Shown here one piece after another: positions 26,816 to 37,907 of a stretch of DNA of 64,000 bases. The DNA comes from Pontibacter anaerobius (GTDB taxonomy: Bacteria; Bacteroidota; Bacteroidia; Cytophagales; Hymenobacteraceae). The position numbers and the translations under genes are program-made. Below the pieces are notes generated by a model. That model ran no database searches and was not told the origin of the DNA. It worked only from the letters and a program-made list of their open reading frames with translations. Each line of letters opens with the position of its first letter. The first letter of the stretch is position 1. Location: the NCBI RefSeq assembly GCF_026241195.1, contig NZ_JAPFQO010000006.1, forward strand, positions 1 to 64,000, read 5' to 3'.

Positions 26816-28837
26816 ATGGAACAGCTCGAAGGAACGAAACGGATAGTAATAGAAAATGTAAAGCCCGAAATTAACTGCGGCAGGTTCCCGGCCAAACGCG
26901 TGGTAGGGGAGGAGTTTGTGGTTACCGCCGACGTGTTTGCCGACGGCCACGACGAGGTACAGGCAAGGCTGCTGTACCGCCACTCTCGCCGCAAGAAATG
27001 GAACGAAGTGCCGATGGAGTTTTTAGGGAATGACCGCTGGCAAGGCTCTTTTGTGCCGGATGCCATGGGGCGTTTCGAATATACTATTGAGGGTTGGGTG
27101 GACCATTTCTATAGCTGGCAGAAAGGGCTGAAGAAGAAGTTTGAGGCCAACCAGGATGTAACGGTGGAGCTGCAGATTGGTGCGCAACAGATGGAGGCCG
27201 CCGCTGAGAAATCCAAGCCAGGTCAGCAGAAGCGACTCCGCAAGTGGTCCGAGCAGCTACGTACCAGCCAATCACACTCGGAGGACGTTGCCTTTGCCAC
27301 CGGGCCTGATGTAAGCGAACTGATGCATGCCTGCTGCGAAAAAGAGAACGTGACAGTCTACGATAAGATCCTGCAGCTGGACGTGGAGCGGCAGAAGGCT
27401 CTCTTCAGCGCCTGGTATGAGTTTTTCCCGAGGTCGTCGGCGCAGGAGGCTGGCCGCCACGGCACGTTTAACGACTGTATCCGCCTGTTGCCCCGCATCG
27501 CCGAGATGGGCTTCGACACGATCTACCTGCCTCCTATCCACCCGATCGGCCGCGCATTCCGCAAAGGCAAAAACAACTCCGTTACCTCCGAGCCGGGGGA
27601 GCCGGGTTCTCCGTGGGCCATCGGTGCAGCCGAGGGTGGCCACGATGCCATTCTGCCCGACCTGGGTACACCCGAAGAGTTCCGCGAGTTTGTGCATCAG
27701 GCACGGGAGCACGGACTGGAGGTGGCTCTGGACTTTGCCATTCAGTGCTCTCCCGATCATCCCTATGTAAAAGAACACCCGGAGTGGTTTAAGTGGCGCC
27801 CAGACGGAACGGTGCAGTATGCCGAAAACCCACCTAAAAAGTATCAGGACGTGCTGCCGGTGAACTTTGAGACCGAGGACTGGCCAAACCTATGGCGTGA
27901 GCTTAAGCGCGTACTGTTGCACTGGATAGATCAGGGTGTGTTTATTTTCCGGGTGGATAACCCACATACCAAAGCCTTCAGTTTCTGGGAATGGGTGATC
28001 GCCGAGATACACAAGCAGTACCCGCAGGTGATCTTCCTGAGCGAGGCCTTTACCCGACCGCGCGTGATGGAGCGCCTGGCCAAGATCGGTTTCACGCAAT
28101 CCTATACATACTTTACCTGGCGCAACTCCGCCGACGAGATAAAGCAGTACATGACCGAGCTGACGCAGTCGGACCTGCGCGAGTACTTCCGCCCGAACTT
28201 CTGGCCCAACACCCCGGATATACTCCCTTATGCGCTGCAGGAGGGCGGAGAGCCTGCCCACATTACCCGCGTGGTGATGGCCGCAACCTTGTCCTCTAAC
28301 TATGGCCTCTACGGCCCCGTGTATGAGTTTGGCATCAACCAGCCGGTGCCGGGCAAAGAAGAATACTATGACTCCGAAAAGTACGAAGTGAAGCACTGGG
28401 ACTGGGGCAAACTGACAAAGATACGGGAGGTGATTTCGCTCATCAACAAGATACGTAAGGTGAACCCGGCTCTGCAGACCACCTGGAACATCCACTTTGG
28501 AGACTGTGAGAACCAGGCCATACTTAGCTACGTGAAGTGGAGCAGCGACTATAAGAACAAGATACTCGTAGTGGTAAACCTGGATCCGCATCATACGCAA
28601 AGCGGTTGGGTAAAAGTGCCACTCTGGAAGCTGAAGATGAAATCGGACAAGCAATACATGGTGCACGACCTGCTGACCGAGCGCAAGTATACCTGGACCG
28701 GTGAATATAACTACGTGGAGTTGCGACCGCACGAGATGCCGGTACACGTTTTCCGGATAGAGGAGGCCAGCCCTGGCATGGGGCACGATAATTTAGACGA
28801 TACCTGGCTGCCATCTGAGCACCACACCAACGAATAA
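26816..28837 (+). CDS. glgE: Alpha-1,4-glucan:maltose-1-phosphate maltosyltransferase
   Basis: A 673-residue GH13_3 enzyme that adds maltosyl units from maltose-1-phosphate to alpha-1,4-glucan. After an N-terminal beta domain come DTIYLPPIHPIGRAFRKGKN, the nucleophile D381 in FRVDNPHTKAF and the acid/base E410 in FLSEAFTRP; the spacing between them equals that of Streptomyces GlgE (D394 and E423). SSNYGLYGPVYEF is another family signature. The next gene, treS fused to maltokinase, would supply its donor substrate, and the gap to it is only 12 bases, so they form an operon. Cytoplasmic. Confidence 0.95.
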   Translation: MEQLEGTKRIVIENVKPEINCGRFPAKRVVGEEFVVTADVFADGHDEVQARLLYRHSRRKKWNEVPMEFLGNDRWQGSFVPDAMGRFEYTIEGWVDHFYSWQKGLKKKFEANQDVTVELQIGAQQMEAAAEKSKPGQQKRLRKWSEQLRTSQSHSEDVAFATGPDVSELMHACCEKENVTVYDKILQLDVERQKALFSAWYEFFPRSSAQEAGRHGTFNDCIRLLPRIAEMGFDTIYLPPIHPIGRAFRKGKNNSVTSEPGEPGSPWAIGAAEGGHDAILPDLGTPEEFREFVHQAREHGLEVALDFAIQCSPDHPYVKEHPEWFKWRPDGTVQYAENPPKKYQDVLPVNFETEDWPNLWRELKRVLLHWIDQGVFIFRVDNPHTKAFSFWEWVIAEIHKQYPQVIFLSEAFTRPRVMERLAKIGFTQSYTYFTWRNSADEIKQYMTELTQSDLREYFRPNFWPNTPDILPYALQEGGEPAHITRVVMAATLSSNYGLYGPVYEFGINQPVPGKEEYYDSEKYEVKHWDWGKLTKIREVISLINKIRKVNPALQTTWNIHFGDCENQAILSYVKWSSDYKNKILVVVNLDPHHTQSGWVKVPLWKLKMKSDKQYMVHDLLTERKYTWTGEYNYVELRPHEMPVHVFRIEEASPGMGHDNLDDTWLPSEHHTNE

Positions 28838-28849
28838 AAAAGAACCCTT

Positions 28850-31800
28850 TTGACCACAACTATGGCAGACGAAAAACTCGAGCTTGACGACAACATCCAT
28901 TGGTATAAAGACGCCATTATCTATGAACTGCACATAAAAGCCTTTAAAGACGGGAACGGCGACGGCATTGGGGACTTTAAGGGACTGATGCAGAAGCTGG
29001 ACTATCTGGAAGATTTAGGTGTAACGGCTATTTGGCTGCTGCCCTTTTACCCATCCCCCCTCCGCGACGACGGATACGACATCGCCGACTACCTGAGCAT
29101 TAACCCAAGTTACGGGGTAATGCAGGACTTTAAGGTGTTTGTGCGGGAGGCCCACAAGCGCGGGCTGAAAGTGATCACGGAGTTGGTTATCAACCATACT
29201 TCTGACCAGCACCCGTGGTTCCAGCGGGCACGCCGGGCAAAAAAAGGCTCTAAGTACAGGGATTGGTATGTATGGAGCGACGACCCCAACAAGTATAAGG
29301 ATGTGCGCATCATCTTTACCGATTATGAGCCGAGCAACTGGAGCTGGGACCCTGTGGCGGAGCAGTACTACTGGCACCGCTTCTTCTCGCACCAGCCTGA
29401 CCTGAACTACGACAACCCTGCCGTGCAGAAGGAGGTTTTCAAGGTGCTCGATTACTGGTTCGACCTTGGGGTGGATGGCTTCCGCCTGGATGCCGTGCCA
29501 TACTTGTTTGAGCGCGAGGGGACCAACGGCGAGAACCTGCCTGAAACACATGACTTCCTGAAAAAACTGCGTGCACACGTGGACCAGAAGTATACTGGCA
29601 AGCTGCTGCTGGCCGAGGCCAACATGTGGCCGGAAGATTCCGCCTCCTACTTTGGCGACGGCGATGAGTGCCACATGAACTACCACTTCCCGATCATGCC
29701 GCGCCTGTTCATGTCCCTGAAGATGGAAGACCGCTACCCGATCATCGACATCTTTAACCAGACGCCGCCTATACCCGAGAGCTGCCAGTGGGCCATGTTC
29801 CTGCGCAACCACGACGAGCTGACGCTGGAGATGGTGACAGACGAGGAGCGTGACTACATGTACAAAGTATACACTAAGGACCCAATGGCCCGCATAAACC
29901 TGGGTATACGCCACCGTCTGGCACCGCTGCTGGGCAACGACCGCGCCAAAATTGAGTTGATGAACGTACTGCTCTTCTCGATGCGCGGAACGCCGGTGGT
30001 ATACTATGGCGATGAGATTGGCATGGGAGACAATTACTATCTGGGTGACCGCGATGGTGTGCGCACCCCGATGCAATGGAACGACAACCGTAACGCCGGC
30101 TTCTCCGAAGCCAACCCACAAAAGCTATACCTGCCTGTCATCATAGACCCGGAGTATAAGTATGAATCCATTAACGTGGACACGCAGAACCACAATGGTA
30201 ACTCGCTGCTCTGGTGGATGCGCCGCACCATTAACATGCGCAAGCGCTACAAAGCGTTTGGCCGCGGAAGTATAAAGTTCCTGAACCCAAGCAACTCTAA
30301 AGTCTTGGCTTTTGTGCGCGAGTACGAGGAGGAGATCATACTTGTCATCGCCAACCTGTCGCGGTTCCCGGAGGCCGTGGAGCTGGACTTGCAGGATTAC
30401 AAGGGGCATGTGCCGATGGAGGTGTTCAGTAAGAATAAATTCCCATCCGTAAAAGACGAACCGTACCTGTTTACCATAGGTGGCCACGGCTACTACTGGA
30501 TGGAGCTTCGTCCGCAGGAGGTTGTGCAGGAGTCGGAGGGGGACCAGGCGCGCCCGGCTATGAAAATGGGTAGCCTAAAGCAACCGCTGAGTGCCCGCAC
30601 CCTCCGCGAGCTGGAGAGCAGGGTGCTGCCGCAATACATCTGGCAGCGCCGTTGGTTTGGAGGCAAAGCCCGCACCCTGCAGCGCATGCAGGTAGTGCAA
30701 AGTATGCCATTGCCGCTGAGTAAAGGCGGTGCAGCTTTGCTGTTTGTGGAAGTAAGTTACAACGAGGGGCTGCCGGAAGTATACCAGTTGCCTATAGCCT
30801 TCGCCACCGGCGATCAGGAGCAGGAGCTGCGTGATCATAACCCGAACGCCGTCATCTCACGCGTAAATATAGACAGTAAGGATGGTGTGCTGTACGATGC
30901 GCTTTACAGTGAGGATTTCCGTCTGATGCTGCTGCAGCTGATGGTAAGACGCAAGAAGCTGCGCCACGATGGGGCAGAACTGGTAGGGCACAGCCACCGC
31001 GGAGTAAGTTCTGAGATCAAGAACATAGAGGGGCCACTCACCTCTAAAATTCTTTCGGCGGAGCAAAGCAATACCTCCATTATCTACAATAATGCTTTCT
31101 TTATGAAGGTATACCGAAAGCTCGACCGCACCCTAAACCCGGATGTGGAAGTGGTACAGATGCTAACAGAGCGCATCGGCTACGACCATGTGCCTCGTTT
31201 CCTGGGAGCATTGGAACAGCAGGAGGGTAACAAGCCGCCGATGGTGCTGATGATGCTGCAGGAGTTGGTGCCGAACCAGGGAGATGCCTGGAACTACATG
31301 GGTGATGCGCTGAAACGACTGTATGAGCGCCTGCAAACACAGACGGAGCGACTGAAGATTGGACCGGTGTCTGGTACACTGTCGCGGCCGCTGGCTTTTT
31401 CTGATATACCAGAAGAGATGCAGATGCAGATTGGCGGTGCCCACGTGGAACGGCTGGAACTGCTGGGGCAGCGCACCGCAGAGATGCACCTGGCCCTCGG
31501 CTCTGTAACCGATAACAAAGACTTTACACCGGAGAACTTCTCGCTGCACTACCAGCGCTCATTGTATTCTTCGCTCACCTCACTGGTGCGCAGCAACTTC
31601 GATAGCCTGCAGAAGCACCTGCCTGGCCTGCCGGAGCAGGTGCGCGGTGAGGCAGAGGAGGTGCTGCAGATGCGCGGCGAGATTCTGGAGCGCCTGAAGA
31701 TGATCTTCGCCCATAAGATTGACACGCAGAAGATCCGGACCCATGGCGATTACCACCTGGGGCAGGTGTTGTTTACGGGCAAGGATTTCTACATCATCGA

Positions 31801-32197
31801 TTTTGAGGGCGAACCGGCACGCTCCTTTAGCGAGCGCCGCCTGAAGCGATCTGCCCTGCGCGATGTGGCCGGAATGATCCGCTCGTTCCATTACGCCGCC
31901 TACAGTGCGCTGTTCCAGGAAGAAGGTCTCCGCAAGGAGGACGTGGATTACCTGGAGGCCTGGGCCGAGCAGTGGTACCACTACGGCAGCGGCTTCTACA
32001 TGCACGCCTACCTGAGCAAAACTATGGGTACCGGCATCGTGCCAGCCAAGGAAGAGGATTTTGAGATACTCATCCATACTTTCCTGCTGGAGAAAGCCAT
32101 CTATGAGTTAGGCTATGAACTGAATAACCGTCCGGATTGGGTGCTCATCCCTATCAGAGGCATCAAGTACATCATGAAAAAGTATAAGAATGGCTAA
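28850..32197 (+). CDS. treS: Trehalose synthase fused to maltokinase
   Basis: A 1115-residue fusion. Residues about 12-560 form a GH13 trehalose synthase that interconverts trehalose and maltose: nucleophile D214 in FRLDAVPYLFE, acid/base E256 in LLAEANMWPED, FLRNHDELTLEMV further on. Residues about 590-1115 form a maltokinase (Pep2/Mak) that makes maltose-1-phosphate from maltose and ATP; the catalytic loop HGDYHLGQVL has D967, and IIDFEGEP follows. The fusion couples both steps leading to the GlgE donor. The start may be the ATG at 28862 (MADEKLELDD) or the TTG at 28850. The stop overlaps the glgB start by 8 bases. Cytoplasmic. Confidence 0.95.
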   Translation: MTTTMADEKLELDDNIHWYKDAIIYELHIKAFKDGNGDGIGDFKGLMQKLDYLEDLGVTAIWLLPFYPSPLRDDGYDIADYLSINPSYGVMQDFKVFVREAHKRGLKVITELVINHTSDQHPWFQRARRAKKGSKYRDWYVWSDDPNKYKDVRIIFTDYEPSNWSWDPVAEQYYWHRFFSHQPDLNYDNPAVQKEVFKVLDYWFDLGVDGFRLDAVPYLFEREGTNGENLPETHDFLKKLRAHVDQKYTGKLLLAEANMWPEDSASYFGDGDECHMNYHFPIMPRLFMSLKMEDRYPIIDIFNQTPPIPESCQWAMFLRNHDELTLEMVTDEERDYMYKVYTKDPMARINLGIRHRLAPLLGNDRAKIELMNVLLFSMRGTPVVYYGDEIGMGDNYYLGDRDGVRTPMQWNDNRNAGFSEANPQKLYLPVIIDPEYKYESINVDTQNHNGNSLLWWMRRTINMRKRYKAFGRGSIKFLNPSNSKVLAFVREYEEEIILVIANLSRFPEAVELDLQDYKGHVPMEVFSKNKFPSVKDEPYLFTIGGHGYYWMELRPQEVVQESEGDQARPAMKMGSLKQPLSARTLRELESRVLPQYIWQRRWFGGKARTLQRMQVVQSMPLPLSKGGAALLFVEVSYNEGLPEVYQLPIAFATGDQEQELRDHNPNAVISRVNIDSKDGVLYDALYSEDFRLMLLQLMVRRKKLRHDGAELVGHSHRGVSSEIKNIEGPLTSKILSAEQSNTSIIYNNAFFMKVYRKLDRTLNPDVEVVQMLTERIGYDHVPRFLGALEQQEGNKPPMVLMMLQELVPNQGDAWNYMGDALKRLYERLQTQTERLKIGPVSGTLSRPLAFSDIPEEMQMQIGGAHVERLELLGQRTAEMHLALGSVTDNKDFTPENFSLHYQRSLYSSLTSLVRSNFDSLQKHLPGLPEQVRGEAEEVLQMRGEILERLKMIFAHKIDTQKIRTHGDYHLGQVLFTGKDFYIIDFEGEPARSFSERRLKRSALRDVAGMIRSFHYAAYSALFQEEGLRKEDVDYLEAWAEQWYHYGSGFYMHAYLSKTMGTGIVPAKEEDFEILIHTFLLEKAIYELGYELNNRPDWVLIPIRGIKYIMKKYKNG

Positions 32198-34514
32198 GAG
32201 AAAAGAAAGCATAACCCCCGAGACTACCGATCAAAACAAGGGAATCACCGCAAAAGCCACCAAGGCAACCACCTCCCGCAAAAAGAAGGAGGAACCTATG
32301 GCGGCTGAGGAGGCAAAAGCGGAGGCCAAGGCCAAACGCACCACGCGAAAAAAAGCAACGGATGCACCCGCTGCCGAGATGGGCGCCCCGGTTACCACAG
32401 CCGGTAAAGCAGCTCCTGCCAAGAGGCGCGGAAGGCCTAAGAAAGGAGAGGCAGCAGGGGCAGAGGTGCCGGTGCAGGTAGCCTCGAAAAGTGGTGTGCA
32501 GGAGGTAGTGAAGGCCAAAACCCGCACGCGGGCTAAAGCTGCTGCCACCAAGGTAGTAGAAGCCGGCGATGTGCTGGTGCCAGCCGGTCAACAGCCCGAT
32601 CAGCCGGTGTGGTATGCCAGTCTTTTCACGGATTACGATATCTACCTGTTTAAGGAAGGAAAGCACTTTAGCCTGTACCTGAAGCTGGGGTCGCACCCGA
32701 TGGAGGTGCACGGGCGACAGGGTACATACTTTGCCGTGTGGGCCCCGAATGCGGAGCAGGTGTCGGTGATGGGCGAGTTCAATGGCTGGAGCCGGGAGAA
32801 CCACCAGCTGCATGTGCGCCACGACGGTTCCGGCATCTGGGAGGGCTTTATACCGGATGTACAGGCAGGTATGATGTATAAATATCATATTAAATCCAAG
32901 TACCACCTGTACCACGTGGAGAAGAGCGACCCTTTTGCTTTTTGCCGTGAAGTGCCGCCGCAGACAGCCTCTATTGTAAATAACCTGCAGTACGAGTGGC
33001 AGGACCAGGCATGGATTGATGAGCGCAAGAGCAAGACAGGGCAGCCGCAGCCTTACAGCGTGTACGAGGTGCACCTGGGCTCCTGGCGCCGCAAACCAGA
33101 GGATAATAACCGTCCGCTTACGTACCGCGAACTGGCCGAGGAACTGCCGGCTTATGTAAAGGAAATGGGCTTTACGCATGTGGAGTTCATGCCTGTGATG
33201 TACCACCCGTTCAGCGGCTCGTGGGGTTACCAGATTACGGGATATTTTGCCGCCCATAGCCTGTTGGGTTCGCCGCAGGACCTCATGCACCTGATCGATG
33301 TGCTACACCAGCACGGCATTGGCGTGATCATGGACTGGGTACCGTCGCATTTCCCTTCGGATGAACATGGCTTGGCCTATTTTGACGGAACGCACCTGTT
33401 TGAGCACGCTGACCCGCGAAAGGGCTTCCACCCGGATTGGAACAGCTACATCTTTAACTACGGACGCAACGAGGTTCGCTCCTTCCTGATCAGCAATGCG
33501 CTTTTTTGGCTGGACAAGTACCATGTAGACGGGCTCCGGGTAGATGCCGTTGCCTCGATGCTATACTTAGACTACAGCCGCAAAGAAGGCGAGTGGATTC
33601 CGAATGAGTACGGTGGCCGCGAAAACCTGGAGGCGATTTCCTTACTCAAGGACTTTAACCACGCAGTGCACGATAATTTCCCGGAGGTGCTCACCATTGC
33701 CGAGGAATCTACGGCCTGGCCGATGGTAACAGGCCATGTGGAGGACGGAGGCCTAGGCTTTAACATGAAGTGGATGATGGGTTGGATGCACGACTCGCTG
33801 CACTATTTCTCCAAAGACCCGATCTACCGCCGCTACCACCAGGGCGAGATAACCTTCAGCATTATCTACGCTTTCTCCGAAAAGTTTATGTTGCCGCTTT
33901 CGCACGACGAAGTGGTGCACGGCAAAGGATCGCTGCTGGGTAAGATGCCGGGTGATGAGTGGCAACGCTTTGCAAACCTGCGTGCGCTGTACTCATACAT
34001 GTATGCCCACCCGGGTGGCAAGCTGATGTTTATGGGCTGCGAAATTGCGCAGAGCACTGAATGGAACCACGACAGCAGCCTGGACTGGCACCTGCTGCAT
34101 TACACCCCGCATCAGGGTATACAGCAGTTGATGCGCGAACTTAACGCCGTTTATAAGGCGGAGCCGGGCATGTACAGGCACAGCTTCAGCCCCGAGGGCT
34201 TCCAGTGGGTAGACCTGAACGATGCCCATAACTCGGTCATGAGTTTCCTGCGTAAGGGGGATAAACCGGGAGATGAGATCCTGGTGGTGTGCAACTTTAC
34301 ACCGGCCCTGCACGAGCATTACCGTTTAGGCGCTCCGCATGCCGGCAAATGGGTGCAGATCTTTAACTCAGACGACAAACGCTACGGCGGCAGCGACGTG
34401 CACAACCCGGAGCCGATACAAACGGAGCCGGAGCCGTTCCACGGGCAGGCCCACTCCATGACATTAAAACTACCGCCATTAGCCGTGGTATACTTTAAGT
34501 TGCTGACTGAATAA
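32190..34514 (+). CDS. glgB: 1,4-alpha-glucan branching enzyme with basic AT-hook-like tail
   Basis: A 774-residue GH13 branching enzyme that makes alpha-1,6 branches in glycogen. From residue about 140 it is a normal GlgB: CBM48 domain (YFAVWAPNAEQVSVMGEFNGW), YEVHLGSWRR, nucleophile D452 in LRVDAVASMLYLDY and acid/base E505 in TIAEESTAW, spaced as in E. coli (405/458). Residues 1-125 are unlike other branching enzymes: rich in lysine, alanine and threonine, with KRRGRPKKG at 78-86, a textbook AT-hook core. The ATG at 32190 overlaps the treS stop by 8 bases; a second ATG at 32298, preceded by AAGGAGGA, would shorten the tail but keep the AT-hook. Last gene of the glgE operon. Confidence 0.94.
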   Translation: MAKRKESITPETTDQNKGITAKATKATTSRKKKEEPMAAEEAKAEAKAKRTTRKKATDAPAAEMGAPVTTAGKAAPAKRRGRPKKGEAAGAEVPVQVASKSGVQEVVKAKTRTRAKAAATKVVEAGDVLVPAGQQPDQPVWYASLFTDYDIYLFKEGKHFSLYLKLGSHPMEVHGRQGTYFAVWAPNAEQVSVMGEFNGWSRENHQLHVRHDGSGIWEGFIPDVQAGMMYKYHIKSKYHLYHVEKSDPFAFCREVPPQTASIVNNLQYEWQDQAWIDERKSKTGQPQPYSVYEVHLGSWRRKPEDNNRPLTYRELAEELPAYVKEMGFTHVEFMPVMYHPFSGSWGYQITGYFAAHSLLGSPQDLMHLIDVLHQHGIGVIMDWVPSHFPSDEHGLAYFDGTHLFEHADPRKGFHPDWNSYIFNYGRNEVRSFLISNALFWLDKYHVDGLRVDAVASMLYLDYSRKEGEWIPNEYGGRENLEAISLLKDFNHAVHDNFPEVLTIAEESTAWPMVTGHVEDGGLGFNMKWMMGWMHDSLHYFSKDPIYRRYHQGEITFSIIYAFSEKFMLPLSHDEVVHGKGSLLGKMPGDEWQRFANLRALYSYMYAHPGGKLMFMGCEIAQSTEWNHDSSLDWHLLHYTPHQGIQQLMRELNAVYKAEPGMYRHSFSPEGFQWVDLNDAHNSVMSFLRKGDKPGDEILVVCNFTPALHEHYRLGAPHAGKWVQIFNSDDKRYGGSDVHNPEPIQTEPEPFHGQAHSMTLKLPPLAVVYFKLLTE

Positions 34515-34580
34515 GCAGTACGTATAACTGTGAGGTGTTCTTCTAGGAGAGGCAGCCTTTTCAGTGAAAGTATAAAATGG

Positions 34581-34616
34581 GCCGCTGCCAAAGTATGAGT
34601 TATACTTTGGCAGCGG
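34581..34616 (+). terminator. Terminator after glgB, built on the AGTATAA-type word
   Basis: Perfect 16-bp stem GCCGCTGCCAAAGTAT / ATACTTTGGCAGCGGC with a five-base loop, followed by TTTTTCTTT. The top of the stem is the same AAAGTAT/ATACTTT word that is scattered across the window. Confidence 0.9.
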
Positions 34617-34732
34617 CTTTTTCTTTCTCAACAGCAGATTATACTTCGGACTTCCTTCTCACTAATCACGCCAATATAAATGATTAGTATAGAAAGCAGG
34701 CGAGAACTTCGTATTCCGGGTTAAGGAAGTAT

Positions 34733-35629
34733 TTAGTTCAGCATCCTATACGCATTCGGGGATTGCCCCACCCTTTGCTTGAACAGGCGCGTAAAATGCT
34801 GGGGATATTTGAAGCCTAATTCATAGGCAATTTGGCTCACCGATTTGCTTTGGTCAAATACTCTTTCTTTCGCCACATCGATCACCTTTGCCTGTATGTA
34901 TTCCTGCGCTGATTTTCCAGTTTCTTTTTTTACCAGATCGCCGAAATAGTTGGCGGATAAGTTCAGCTCACCTGCGCAAAAAGCTACAGAAGGCAAGCCG
35001 ATCCTTTGTGGTTTATCGAATTGAAAATACTCAATCAGCAAACTCTCAAACTTTTCTAAAATACCTTTGTGTACGTTATCGCGGGTAATAAACTGGCGGT
35101 CATAAAAACGGATGCAGTAGTTCAGGAACAACTCGATATTGGATACGATGAGCCGTTTACTGTGCTGGTCAATGGCATGCTCCAGTTCGTACTCGATCTT
35201 GGAAAGGCAGTCCAGGATAATTTTCCTTTCACGTTCTGATAAGTGAAGGGCTTCATTAGATTGGTAGCCAAAGAACGTATAGTCCTGCATGTGCCGCCCG
35301 AGCGGGGTGCCATGTATCAGATCAGGGTGAAAGATAAGCGCAGTCCCTTTGGGTTGATACGTTTCTCCACTGTTCTCCACGCTCACCACCTGTCCCGGCG
35401 CAATGAACACCAGCGTGCCTTCTTGGTAGTCATAAGTATGGCGGCCATACCGCAGATTACCGCAATTGACTTCTTTCAAAAACACGGTGTAAAATCCAAA
35501 ATACATATTGGAGGCCTGCCTGGGGCTTGCCTTCGAGACATCCACCACACTCACCAGCGGGTGCAGCGTCTCATTGTTGTTGAAGGCGTTGTAATCATTG
35601 ATGGTCTCAAATCTTCGCAAATTATCCAT
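34733..35629 (-). CDS. AraC family transcriptional regulator
   Basis: A 298-residue regulator with an N-terminal cupin-like sensing domain (residues about 40-130, GTLVFIAPGQVVSVENSG) and a C-terminal AraC helix-turn-helix pair from about residue 210 (ELNLSANYFGDLVKKETG, then SVSQIAYELGFKYPQHFTRLFK and SPNAYR). It is divergent from the aldo/keto reductase gene at 35801 with about 170 bases between starts, the usual layout for a local activator, comparable to yqhC beside dkgA/yqhD in E. coli. Its inducer is unknown. It marks the left end of the motif-poor island. Confidence 0.92.
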   Translation of the reverse strand: MDNLRRFETINDYNAFNNNETLHPLVSVVDVSKASPRQASNMYFGFYTVFLKEVNCGNLRYGRHTYDYQEGTLVFIAPGQVVSVENSGETYQPKGTALIFHPDLIHGTPLGRHMQDYTFFGYQSNEALHLSERERKIILDCLSKIEYELEHAIDQHSKRLIVSNIELFLNYCIRFYDRQFITRDNVHKGILEKFESLLIEYFQFDKPQRIGLPSVAFCAGELNLSANYFGDLVKKETGKSAQEYIQAKVIDVAKERVFDQSKSVSQIAYELGFKYPQHFTRLFKQRVGQSPNAYRMLN

Positions 35630-35756
35630 ACCGCTATCGTTTACAGTTGTTCAAAATTACCACCTTTTTCAAGTTTTGCTTCATGCGCCTTGCCGAATCA
35701 GTAATAATGGTATACAAACATGTAATCTGTATAACATGCAGGCTCTTAATGTACTA

Positions 35757-35764
35757 TACCTTTG
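35757..35764 (+). promoter_or_regulatory. Putative -7 element of the aldo/keto reductase promoter
   Basis: TACCTTTG is an exact match to the Bacteroidota -7 consensus TAnnTTTG, 36 bases before the ATG at 35801. A clear -33 TTG at the right distance is not obvious, as expected if an AraC-type activator is needed. Confidence 0.45.
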
Positions 35765-35788
35765 TAGTGTCGAGATTTTAGGAGATAA

Positions 35789-37856
<2,068 letters not shown>

Positions 37857-37907
37857 CAGTGCTCCATGTATTTATGCCTGCTTAAATGAATTAAACCAAA
37901 GTAACTG

